Part shown: positions 29,301-36,595 of the stretch, piece after piece
How the letters are laid out: each line of letters starts with the position of its first letter
How positions within the stretch are numbered: the first letter of the stretch is position 1
Assembly (NCBI RefSeq): GCF_011604685.1
Contig: NZ_CP050063.1
Coordinates: forward strand, 7,295,001 to 7,359,000
Reading direction: 5' to 3'
DNA: 64,000 nucleotides
DNA from: Spirosoma aureum
Lineage (GTDB): Bacteria; Bacteroidota; Bacteroidia; Cytophagales; Spirosomataceae
Translations under genes and position numbers: made by a program
Notes under the pieces: model-generated
Seen by the model: only the letters and a program-made list of their open reading frames with translations
Databases searched by the model: none
Told to the model about the DNA's origin: nothing

Positions 29301-29810
29301 TGGAAAGGGCTGGATTTTTCGGCCTTATTTCAGGGCATTGCCGGGGTCGATGTTTTCAATGCCAACAAATATTATACATCGATTTTTGTGGGTGATTACA
29401 ACACGACCAGAGACATTTTCAACACCTCCTTTTTCAATGGCAACGGACTCACCAACCTGCCTCGGGTAGGCTATACGGATCCGTCCGGAAACTACGTCCG
29501 CGACCCCAATGCCAACTACACCCGGATCTCGGATTTCGCTGTCGAAAACGGAGCTTTCCTCAAACTGCGTAATGTTCAGATTGGCTATACCTTACCGGCC
29601 TCGCTGATGAAACAATGGAAAATGTCGGGTCTTCGGGTGTATGTGCAGGGGCAAAACCTGTTGACTTTCACCAAGTATTCAGGGCTTGACCCTGAAGTAC
29701 TGGGCCGTAGTAGTGGTTCCAATGCAGCCACCACCGGACGGGGCATCGATACGATTTACTCTTATCCTCGTACCTCACTTGTTTCCGTAGGCGTCGATGT
29801 CAATTTCTAA
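26349..29810 (+). CDS. SusC/RagA-family TonB-linked outer membrane receptor with STN domain
   Basis: About 1153 residues from ATG 26349; an earlier ATG (26289) adds 20 residues that do not look like a signal. A signal peptide (ending ...RPVEA-QQ) is followed by an STN signalling domain, a carboxypeptidase-like beta-sandwich (LSGTVTDEAGVGLPGVSVVVKGT), the TonB box region, the plug (LSEVVVVGYGTQKRSDLTGS and IVIRGVGSIGGMSPLYIVDGIR) and the 22-strand barrel ending in VGVDVNF. STN indicates signal transfer to the FecR protein upstream. It imports an oligosaccharide or similar solute with the SusD partner encoded next. Confidence 0.96.
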   Translation: MKELRQPLSLLRRLMKFTVYQLLIAAMVAGLAAARPVEAQQVMDQRITLRADNLTMKSVLNQLGRQADVRFAYRSALKQLNSHVSLNATNQRLGEILDQLLRPLEVTYYVKGRQIILNQEPAAPRAPEESTRTNDEAFNDRSLSGTVTDEAGVGLPGVSVVVKGTQRGTTTDATGQFRMTLLTGDDVLVFSFVGYLSQEVTVGNQTAVTVRLATDTKNLSEVVVVGYGTQKRSDLTGSISSVKAEDVKNLPVRSINEALQGRAAGVQVTRNDGSPGASSDIVIRGVGSIGGMSPLYIVDGIRMSAGNNFNLQDVESIEILKDASAAAIYGAQAAGGVVLVTTKRGSGTDRMKINFNAYYGVRQPRNLYKMLNTADYIAAKKAFGVSTTGWGDPTTLPDNDWVKDLYTNGSDQSYSLSLSGATAKTNYYLSANYQREGGTLIDNWFDRYGLRSNADFKINKKLKVGETLYAWKTGNNPVQTSTFPFRSAPVVPIYDPTNSAYGGWAKTGTFFTGPNLVGQEYQNHMLNEQYALEGNIYAEWEILSGLSLRSTFGASIYNVKNYKFTEAYDYGTVANHNAFLSRDVNNQRNLTANFVLTYGKTIGQNDFKILAGYEAYKSDLSSLHGEAQSFPYVTYNLGLTSNPSSYVASGGEFPQTRLLSQFGRVNYTYANKYLLTATVRRDGSDRFGPANKFGVFPSASIGWKLNEEAFIQENLSYVSNLKLRASYGKLGSTSSIPQYTYQNSYGGTNAITSMGLPDGSRFKGYALTAQLANQDIKWESVLQTDIGLDIGLLKNALNITVDWYSRQTNDMIYQVPVPMSTGFGSSTVYTNIGQMSNKGLELAIDYRGKKGDFTYGITANAAFNSNLVKKLDGTNNNPINDGPAGDYLESVVSRTQAGQPLGQFYGYKTDGIFQSDAEVAALNQKAQEAAGGTATGVYYQAAATGAGDLKFKDINGDGKITTADKTFIGNPWPKMTYGFTLSMGWKGLDFSALFQGIAGVDVFNANKYYTSIFVGDYNTTRDIFNTSFFNGNGLTNLPRVGYTDPSGNYVRDPNANYTRISDFAVENGAFLKLRNVQIGYTLPASLMKQWKMSGLRVYVQGQNLLTFTKYSGLDPEVLGRSSGSNAATTGRGIDTIYSYPRTSLVSVGVDVNF

Positions 29811-29853
29811 CCACTTTTCACGGAATTACGTGATTCAAAAAAGATCGTCCATC

Positions 29854-31584
29854 ATGAAGATAATAGCTAAATTTTCCCTCTTTGTCTTACTCCTGAGTAT
29901 GGCGTCCTGTAAAGAGGATTTCGTTAACGTAGACAATCCTGGCGCCATTTCCACGGCCAGTTATCCAAATTCGGTTGCCGATCTGGAACAGCTCCTGGCA
30001 GGTGCTTATGCTACACAACATGCGCCCAATATATTCGGGCATAACATGCTGGCCAAAAATACCTACCTCTGGGATCATACAACGGATTTAAGCTGGCAGG
30101 GAACAACGACCTGGATTCAACTGGCGCAGAATAATTCGCAGGTCAATGACGGCTTTCTGCAAGGTACCTGGCAGGATCTGTGGCGGGGAATCCAGCGTTG
30201 CAATACGCTACTGGCCGGCGTTGAGGCCTACGCGCCCAAAGCAGCGGCCTCCGATGCCGCTGCTATCAGCCTGATAAAAGGGCAGACGCTTTACCTGAGA
30301 GCCTGGTATTATTTCTATCTGACAGCTTTATGGGGTGAAAGCTTTATCGTTGACGGACAGGGCGGAGATAAACAGGGCGTACCGCTTGTTTCAAAAACGG
30401 CTACGAGTTTGCCCGAAACCCAAATAAGCCGCTCAACAGTGAAACAGTGCTGGGACTTCATTATCAGCGACCTGAAAGCCGCTGAAACGCTATTGAAAGG
30501 AAAGAGCTGGACGGGTGCCACCGATAAGTACAAAATGGGCGAATGGGGTGTTAAAGCCTTTCTGGGTAAGGTCTATGTGTATGTTCAGGACTGGGCGAAT
30601 GCGAAAACATACCTCAGTGATGTCGTGACCAACAGTGGTAAATCGCTGGTTTCATTCGATACCTACAAAACGATGTTCAATGGGCAAAACGAGTTCAACT
30701 CCGAATCGTTGATCGAACTCAATCTGAACGTTGACATGACCTATCGGGGCACGGACGACCGCTCAATGGGTTCCAGCATCGGCATGGTGATTGCCCCAAC
30801 CTATGTTGGTCCCAATGGCGCACAGGCGGCATCGGCCTGGTCGAACGTTTTTCCTCATGCCAAAAACATTGCCCGTTTTGGCTTTAATCTGGGGCACTAT
30901 TTCCCGGCCGGAACCGCTACGGCGAACATAGCGAATGTCGACAAATCCTACATTACGCGTTCGGTGGCCGCCCGAACCAATAAAACCGTTGACCCCCGCT
31001 TGTGGGTCGCCTGTTTGCAGCCCTATGTCGATTCCATGATTGTCAGTGGGGTTAAAAAACCGATCTCTCACTATCTGGACATCTCGGAAATCGATATGGA
31101 AGCCTGGAGTTTCCGGAAATACATCTACTTGGGCGGTGCAGAAGGCGAAGTGAACATGGCCAATGGCGACAATATTCTCTGGCTACGTTTGGCCGATGTT
31201 TACCTGCTTTATGCCGAAACGCTGACCCATAGTGGCGACAATGCCACTGCGCTGGAATACATCAACAAAGTCAGGCGACGAGCCTACGGGTATGCCGTCA
31301 ATACGCCGTCGGCCGTTGATTACAAAAGCCTGGCCGATCAGACCAGCGCTCCCGATGCCGTACTCAAAAATGATCCGCTCAAGTATGAACGATGGGCCGA
31401 ACTATTTGGCGAAGGGCACTGGTGGTTCGACGTCTGCCGATGGAAAATCGGGGATAAAGAAGCGGCTTATTATCAGCGTGTTCGTGGTGGAACCATTCAG
31501 TGGGATGCTACCGACTACGCGCAACCCATTCCGATCAATGAGATCACGTCTAATGTTAATATAAAGCAAAACGCGGGCTATTAA
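29854..31584 (+). CDS. SusD/RagB-family substrate-binding lipoprotein
   Basis: A 576-residue outer-membrane lipoprotein. The ATG at 29854 gives a clear lipobox LSMASC with Cys19; the longer frame from 29797 overlaps SusC and adds residues without a signal role. Typical SusD parts are seen: SVADLEQLLAGAYA, the TPR-like segment LYLRAWYYFYLTALWG, and the C-terminal LRLADVYLLYAETL, ALEYINKVRRRAY and YERWAELFGEGHWWFDVCRW. It caps the SusC channel and delivers the ligand. The ligand cannot be told from the sequence, and no polysaccharide-degrading glycosidase is encoded nearby. Confidence 0.96.
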   Translation: MKIIAKFSLFVLLLSMASCKEDFVNVDNPGAISTASYPNSVADLEQLLAGAYATQHAPNIFGHNMLAKNTYLWDHTTDLSWQGTTTWIQLAQNNSQVNDGFLQGTWQDLWRGIQRCNTLLAGVEAYAPKAAASDAAAISLIKGQTLYLRAWYYFYLTALWGESFIVDGQGGDKQGVPLVSKTATSLPETQISRSTVKQCWDFIISDLKAAETLLKGKSWTGATDKYKMGEWGVKAFLGKVYVYVQDWANAKTYLSDVVTNSGKSLVSFDTYKTMFNGQNEFNSESLIELNLNVDMTYRGTDDRSMGSSIGMVIAPTYVGPNGAQAASAWSNVFPHAKNIARFGFNLGHYFPAGTATANIANVDKSYITRSVAARTNKTVDPRLWVACLQPYVDSMIVSGVKKPISHYLDISEIDMEAWSFRKYIYLGGAEGEVNMANGDNILWLRLADVYLLYAETLTHSGDNATALEYINKVRRRAYGYAVNTPSAVDYKSLADQTSAPDAVLKNDPLKYERWAELFGEGHWWFDVCRWKIGDKEAAYYQRVRGGTIQWDATDYAQPIPINEITSNVNIKQNAGY

Positions 31585-31596
31585 GCAGCAGGATGC

Positions 31597-31628
31597 GATG
31601 GTGTCGGACGAAATCGTCCGACACCATC
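31597..31628 (+). terminator. strong hairpin behind susD
   Basis: A 14-15-bp perfect stem (31597-31611 with 31614-31628) starting 12 bases after the SusD stop, without a T run. It lies in front of the ATG at 31673, so it may reduce transcription into the downstream genes or protect the susCD message. It also argues against the 31598 start of the next gene. Confidence 0.7.
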
Positions 31629-31672
31629 CAACTTCCCATTCACTGGCTCTACCAATTTCTCGCAGCGATCTC

Positions 31673-32659
31673 ATGAAACAGGTATTTATTGCCCTTGGCC
31701 TGCTAGTCGGTATGGCCAGTGCCATTTTTTTGCCTCCGTTTCCACAAACGGACTTGTCCAACGGGGTAATTCAGGCGAAAATTTACCTGCCAGATTCCAC
31801 CCAGGGCTATTATCAGGGCGTTCGGTTCGACTGGTCGGGCGTTGTTGCCAGCCTAACCTGCAACAGACATAGTTATTTTGGGCAATGGTTCGAGAAATAT
31901 GATCCAAAATTGCACGATGCCATTAGCGGGCCGGTCGAAGAGTTTACGCCGATCGGTTATGAAGAAGCCAAACCCGGAGACGACTTTCTTAAAATCGGAG
32001 TCGGTTCGCTTCGTAAGTCGGCCGATTCACCGTATCGGTTTGCCACCCCCTACCCCCTCATCAATCCGGGCAAATGGTCTGTAAAGAAAAAGGTCGATGA
32101 GATTGAATTCACCCATGAACTGACCGATGCTGCGGGCTATTCGTATCTCTATCGGAAGACGCTGAAACTGCTTCGCCGAAAATCGACGTTAGTGCTCGAA
32201 CATTCGCTGAAGAACACAGGCCGTAAACCGATTGAAACAACAGTCTACGATCACAACTTCTACGTAATCGATAATCAACCGACCGGGCCAGATTTTTCGG
32301 TGACGTTTCCATTCAAATTGCAAACGAACGAAAAAGCCCGAGGGTTGGGAACGTTGTTCGAGACCCGTACTAACCAGATTACCTACCTGCGGGAGCTTAC
32401 CAAAGGCGAAAGCACTCACTGCTACCTGACCGGTTTTGGCGACACAGCACAGGATTACAATATCCGGATAGAAAATCGCAAAACCGGCGCAGGTGTGCAT
32501 ATCACCAGCGATCAACCCATTGCTCAATTAGCCTTCTGGTCGATAGCGACAGTCGTTTGCCCCGAACCGTATGTCCGGATAAAGGCCGAGCCGGGGAAGG
32601 AATTCACCTGGAAAATCACCTACGACTACTACACTCTTCCACAAGCCGCTTCGAAGTAG
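31673..32659 (+). CDS. exported protein with aldose-epimerase-like (mutarotase) fold, function unknown
   Basis: About 328 residues from ATG 31673, with a signal peptide (MKQVFIALGLLVGMASA). The beta-sandwich strands and the segment LEHSLKNTGRKPIETTVYDHNFYVIDNQP resemble galactose-mutarotase-like proteins of carbohydrate loci, with His in the same region as the mutarotase catalytic His, but full motifs are not clear. Placed directly after SusD and before a PQQ dehydrogenase, it may process or bind the imported sugar in the periplasm. The frame is open to 31598, but that part covers a hairpin. Confidence is high that it is a gene, moderate for the fold. Confidence 0.8.
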   Translation: MKQVFIALGLLVGMASAIFLPPFPQTDLSNGVIQAKIYLPDSTQGYYQGVRFDWSGVVASLTCNRHSYFGQWFEKYDPKLHDAISGPVEEFTPIGYEEAKPGDDFLKIGVGSLRKSADSPYRFATPYPLINPGKWSVKKKVDEIEFTHELTDAAGYSYLYRKTLKLLRRKSTLVLEHSLKNTGRKPIETTVYDHNFYVIDNQPTGPDFSVTFPFKLQTNEKARGLGTLFETRTNQITYLRELTKGESTHCYLTGFGDTAQDYNIRIENRKTGAGVHITSDQPIAQLAFWSIATVVCPEPYVRIKAEPGKEFTWKITYDYYTLPQAASK

Positions 32660-32691
32660 CCTTATAACAACGTCATTTTCTTCAGGAGTCC

Positions 32692-34878
32692 ATGAACTAT
32701 ACGACAACACTTGGATCGATCGGCTTGTTGTACCTGCTCTTTGCCGCCGTTCATCCAACTCGTGACGAAGCCAGCATCGACCAGCCGGGCCATTCAAATT
32801 GGCCCAACTATGGCGGCAATAAAGCCGGGAACCGCTACTCACCCCTCAATCAGATCAACCTCAGTAATGTCAAAAACCTCAAAGTAGCCTGGACCTACGA
32901 TGCGGCTGCCAACGATAGCAAAACTGGACGTCAGCCAGAGATTCAGTGTCAACCCATCGTCATGAACGGCATCCTGTATGGCACAACACCGAAGCTGAAA
33001 TTATTTGCGGTAGAGGCCAGTACGGGCAAACAACGCTGGCTATTTGATCCATTTAAGGACAGGCAGGCCCGTTTCAACCCCAATCGGGGCATTATGTATT
33101 GGGAAGATGGCAACGACAAACGGATTCTTTATTCGGCTGGTCCTACCCTCTTCGCCATCAATGCACTTACGGGTGAACCTGTCGCTCAGTTTGGCAAAAA
33201 CGGAGAGGTCGATTTACGGGAGGGCCTGATCGCTGATCCCAAAATCGACATCAAAAAACTATCTGTTTCCGCAACCAGTCCGGGAACGATTTACAACGAT
33301 CTATTGATCATTGGCTCAGCCGTTTCCGAATATGGGGATGCTGCGCCGGGTCACGTACGGGCGTTCGACGTTCGAACGGGAGCCATGCGCTGGATTTTCC
33401 ACACGGTACCGCAACCCGGTGAAACAGGTTACGAAACATGGCCTAAAGATGCTTATAAAAAAATAGGTGGAGCCAACAACTGGGCTGGCATGGTGCTCGA
33501 TGAAAAACGTGGCATGGTCTATTTCGGAACGGGTTCGCCAGCGGTTGATTTCTACGGTGGCAGTCGGGCGGGGCAAAATCTGTATTCTGACTGTATCCTC
33601 GCCCTGAATGCAGAAACCGGCAAGTTGAAATGGTACTATCAAACGGTTCAGCATGATTTGTGGGACCGCGATTTACCCTGTCAGCCCAATCTGGTAACGG
33701 TGAAGCATAACGGCCGGATGGTCGATGCCGTGGCTCAGAGCACCAAAGATGGATTGATTTATGTGCTCGACCGCGACACGGGAGAATCGCTCTTTCCGGT
33801 TGAGGAACGGGCCGTTCCAACGTCTGGTCTTCCAGGCGAACAACCCTGGCCTAAACAGAAATTCCCGTTGAAACCGGCCCCCTTTTCCCGGCAATTATTT
33901 ACCGAAGCCGATATTACTGACCGTACGCCCGAAGCCCATGCCTTCGTGAAAGAACGATTCCAGAAAACACGCTCCGGCAATAAGTTTATGCCACCCAGTC
34001 TGGAAGGTACGTTACTATTTGGCATTGGTGGCGGAGCCGAATGGGGCGGCAATGCGGCTGATCCGGATGGTATTCTTTATCAGAATGCCAACGAGATGGT
34101 CTGGGATCTGAAAATGATGGACATGGCCGCCCGAACGGCTGAATTAAAAACAAAAGGGAATGCCTTGTATCAAGCCAACTGTGCGGCCTGTCATGGAATT
34201 GACCGGAAAGGCAGTGGACAGGCTTACCCTAGCTTAGTTGATGTTGGCAACCGATTATCGGGACAGGATATTCAGGCCATTCTGAAATCGGGCCGGGGTC
34301 GGATGCCCTCGTTCGAGCACATTTCCGATCAGGACCGTAGCACACTGGTCCGCTTTCTGCTCAATACCGAAGCCAAAGCCAGCGAAACGGGCGATCACCA
34401 TTCAGCTGCGGCCCCAACAGCGGTTGCCGAAAAATCTGAATTCCCGTACATACCTCCTTATATCAACAATGGCTACACGCGCTTCTTCGACCCCGATGGC
34501 TATCCGGCCGTAAAACCACCCTGGGGAACGCTCAACGCGATTAACCTCAATACGGGAGAGTATCTATGGCGCGTTCCGCTCGGCGAATTTCCGGAATTGA
34601 CCAAAAAGGGAGTTCCCCTAACCGGTACTGAAAATTATGGCGGACCAATCGTTACGGCAGGTGGCCTGGTCTTTATCGCGGCTACGTACGACGAACGAAT
34701 TCGGGCTTTCGACCGCAAAACGGGAAAAGTTGTCTGGGAATACCAGCTTCCGGCGGGTGGCTTTGCCACGCCTATTACCTATCAGGTCGATGGTAAGCAG
34801 TATATCGTCATTGCCGCCGGAGGTGTCAAGAACGGCCACAAACCGGGTGGTTCATACATCGCATTTGCCCTTCCTTAA
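32692..34878 (+). CDS. PQQ-dependent dehydrogenase with embedded cytochrome c domain
   Basis: A 728-residue periplasmic quinoprotein. The beta-propeller begins with WPNYGGNKAGNRYSPLNQIN and has the W-motif repeats, e.g. LKWYYQTVQHDLWDRDLPCQ. A class I cytochrome c domain sits inside the propeller, with CAACH at 497-501 (haem) and a downstream GRGRMPSF Met-ligand context. After it, the propeller resumes (PPWGTLNAINLNTGEYLWRVP, GGPIVTAGGLVFIAATYDERIRAFD). The group includes membrane-linked glucose/sugar dehydrogenases, which pass electrons to the chain by the haem. Here it probably oxidises the sugar taken up by the SusC/SusD pair. Its stop overlaps the start of the next gene. Confidence 0.93.
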   Translation: MNYTTTLGSIGLLYLLFAAVHPTRDEASIDQPGHSNWPNYGGNKAGNRYSPLNQINLSNVKNLKVAWTYDAAANDSKTGRQPEIQCQPIVMNGILYGTTPKLKLFAVEASTGKQRWLFDPFKDRQARFNPNRGIMYWEDGNDKRILYSAGPTLFAINALTGEPVAQFGKNGEVDLREGLIADPKIDIKKLSVSATSPGTIYNDLLIIGSAVSEYGDAAPGHVRAFDVRTGAMRWIFHTVPQPGETGYETWPKDAYKKIGGANNWAGMVLDEKRGMVYFGTGSPAVDFYGGSRAGQNLYSDCILALNAETGKLKWYYQTVQHDLWDRDLPCQPNLVTVKHNGRMVDAVAQSTKDGLIYVLDRDTGESLFPVEERAVPTSGLPGEQPWPKQKFPLKPAPFSRQLFTEADITDRTPEAHAFVKERFQKTRSGNKFMPPSLEGTLLFGIGGGAEWGGNAADPDGILYQNANEMVWDLKMMDMAARTAELKTKGNALYQANCAACHGIDRKGSGQAYPSLVDVGNRLSGQDIQAILKSGRGRMPSFEHISDQDRSTLVRFLLNTEAKASETGDHHSAAAPTAVAEKSEFPYIPPYINNGYTRFFDPDGYPAVKPPWGTLNAINLNTGEYLWRVPLGEFPELTKKGVPLTGTENYGGPIVTAGGLVFIAATYDERIRAFDRKTGKVVWEYQLPAGGFATPITYQVDGKQYIVIAAGGVKNGHKPGGSYIAFALP

Positions 34879-36314
34879 TGATGTCTTTACCAGAAAAAAC
34901 AAACAAATTCAGTAATCCTTCAAGCCATCTTTCCATGAATACAGCCCGTGAATTGCACGAAAATCAACCAGAACAAAGTCGTCGAGATGCCCTGAAAATG
35001 TTGGGTATGGGCTCCTCCGCCGGACTCCTCAGCCTGTTCGGCGGACTCTCCACGGCCCAGGCTCGCGAACAACTAGCCACCCCCCGATACGCCGTGGGGG
35101 CAGCACCCGTCAAAATCAAAGCCGTCAAAGCCATCGCCACCGCCCCACAAGGCTCCAACCTCATCGTCGTTAAGGTCGAAACCACCGAACCCGGTCTCTA
35201 TGGGCTCGGTTGCGCCACCTTCACCCAACGAGCCGCCACCGTCATCGTCGCCATCAACACCTACCTCAACGAATTCTGCGTCGGTAAAGACGTCGATAAC
35301 ATCGAGGATATGTGGCAGGCCGCCTATGTCAGCTCCTACTGGCGAAACGGACCCGTCCTCAACAATGCCCTCTCCGGACTCGACCAGGCCCTGTGGGACA
35401 TCAAAGGAAAACGAGCCGGCATGCCCGTCTACCAGCTCCTGGGCGGCAAAGTCCGGTTCGCCATCCCCTGCTACACCCATGCCGGAGGCAATACCCCCGA
35501 AGCAGCCGCCGACAGCGTCAAAAAATTCATGGCCGATGGCTTCAAATACATCCGCATCCAGCAGGGTGGCTATGGTGCCGTCGGCGCTACGGCCGATAAA
35601 CCCGATTTCAAAGTGGCCAACTTCGGGGGCGAGACCGACAACTACATGAATGAACGGCTCTACCTAAAATCGGTGCCCAAGATGTTTGAGGTGGTTCGTA
35701 AGGAATGTGGCGAGGAGATCGAGCTGTTGCATGACATCCACGAGCGGGTGCAGCCCATCGATGCCATCAACATGATCAAGCGGGTGGAGGAGTTCCGGCC
35801 GTTCTTCATCGAAGATCCCTTCTCGCCCGAGAACATGAAGTGGTTTGCCCAGTTGCGGCAGGCTACCTCGGTGCCCATTGCGATGGGGGAGTTGTTCAAC
35901 AACATCAACGAGTTCAAGGAGCCGATGGTCAATCAGTGGTTCGATTTCATCCGGATTCACGTCTCCCAGATCGGGGGCATCAGCCCGGCCATGAAGGTGG
36001 CCCGGTTGGGGGAATGGTTCAACATCCGCACGGCCTGGCATGGTCCGGGGGATGTTTCGCCGGTGGGTCATGCGGCCCATGCGCACATCGATCTGGCGGT
36101 GTGGAATTTTGGGATTCAGGAAGCGGTGCAGTTTTCGGAGAAGACGCAGTCGGTCTTCAGTGGCTGTCCGACGATGAACAAGGGGTACATGTCGGTCAAT
36201 GAGGTGCCGGGTTTGGGGGTAGACATCAACGAGAAGGAGGCTGCCAAGTATCCCATCAGCACCAAGTCGAACTGGCAGGTGCGCAAGATGGATGGCACTA
36301 TTATCAGACCGTAA
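34878..36314 (+). CDS. enolase-superfamily dehydratase, mannonate dehydratase/RspA-like, Tat-exported
   Basis: A 478-residue enzyme (or 459 from ATG 34935). The N terminus has a twin-arginine signal, SRRDALKMLG with a hydrophobic stretch SSAGLLSLFGGLSTAQA. The catalytic parts are in RspA wording: YQLLGGKVR, YTHAGGNTPEAAADSV, LHDIHERVQP (metal D and general base H), FFIEDPFSPEN (metal E), IAMGELFNN (metal E) and TAWHGPGDVSPVGHAAHAHID (catalytic H). Expected reaction: loss of water from a sugar acid such as mannonate or gluconate to a 2-keto-3-deoxy acid. Following a PQQ sugar dehydrogenase it suggests periplasmic sugar to sugar acid to 2-keto-3-deoxy acid. Base use is odd: C-rich codons up to about 35640, then G-rich codons to the end. 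Confidence 0.9.
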   Translation: MMSLPEKTNKFSNPSSHLSMNTARELHENQPEQSRRDALKMLGMGSSAGLLSLFGGLSTAQAREQLATPRYAVGAAPVKIKAVKAIATAPQGSNLIVVKVETTEPGLYGLGCATFTQRAATVIVAINTYLNEFCVGKDVDNIEDMWQAAYVSSYWRNGPVLNNALSGLDQALWDIKGKRAGMPVYQLLGGKVRFAIPCYTHAGGNTPEAAADSVKKFMADGFKYIRIQQGGYGAVGATADKPDFKVANFGGETDNYMNERLYLKSVPKMFEVVRKECGEEIELLHDIHERVQPIDAINMIKRVEEFRPFFIEDPFSPENMKWFAQLRQATSVPIAMGELFNNINEFKEPMVNQWFDFIRIHVSQIGGISPAMKVARLGEWFNIRTAWHGPGDVSPVGHAAHAHIDLAVWNFGIQEAVQFSEKTQSVFSGCPTMNKGYMSVNEVPGLGVDINEKEAAKYPISTKSNWQVRKMDGTIIRP

Positions 36315-36425
36315 GGCTGGAAATTTCCGCAAGCTGCGTAAAAATTGAAAGTAGCTACAGCGTTCAATGCTGCTTTGGTTATTTGTCAGCAAATTTGTTC
36401 TGAACACAAAGCGCCCAAAGAAGTC

Positions 36426-36515
36426 CAGGACTTTCGCTCAGTTCAGAACCGTGCCACGGTTTCTATGGCTGTTACTAATAACCGTGGCACGATTCTGAAC
36501 TGAGCGAAAGTCCTG
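36426..36515. repeat. dispersed palindromic repeat, copy C (best conserved)
   Basis: Arms 36426-36461 and 36480-36515 are 36 bases long and differ at only one pair, with an 18-base loop. Ends read CAGGACTTTCGC. It is the strongest member of the family including 18093-18186 and 20374-20453. It lies in the 281-base gap before the SGNH gene, which otherwise shows no gene. Confidence 0.88.
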
Positions 36516-36595
36516 AAAACACAACGATTGACAACCGCTATTTTTTCGCTCGCTTTGTGTTGAACAGGTTCGACACCCAAGCCTCCCGATTGACC

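Noticed and set aside
29797..29853. SusD start inside the end of SusC (29797)
   Set aside because: Only the ATG at 29854 places the lipobox LSMASC at a normal distance.
35073..35649. Several long ORFs on both strands inside the RspA-like gene
   Set aside because: They result from C-rich codon use that removes stop codons in other frames; the plus-strand frame carries the enolase-superfamily motifs.
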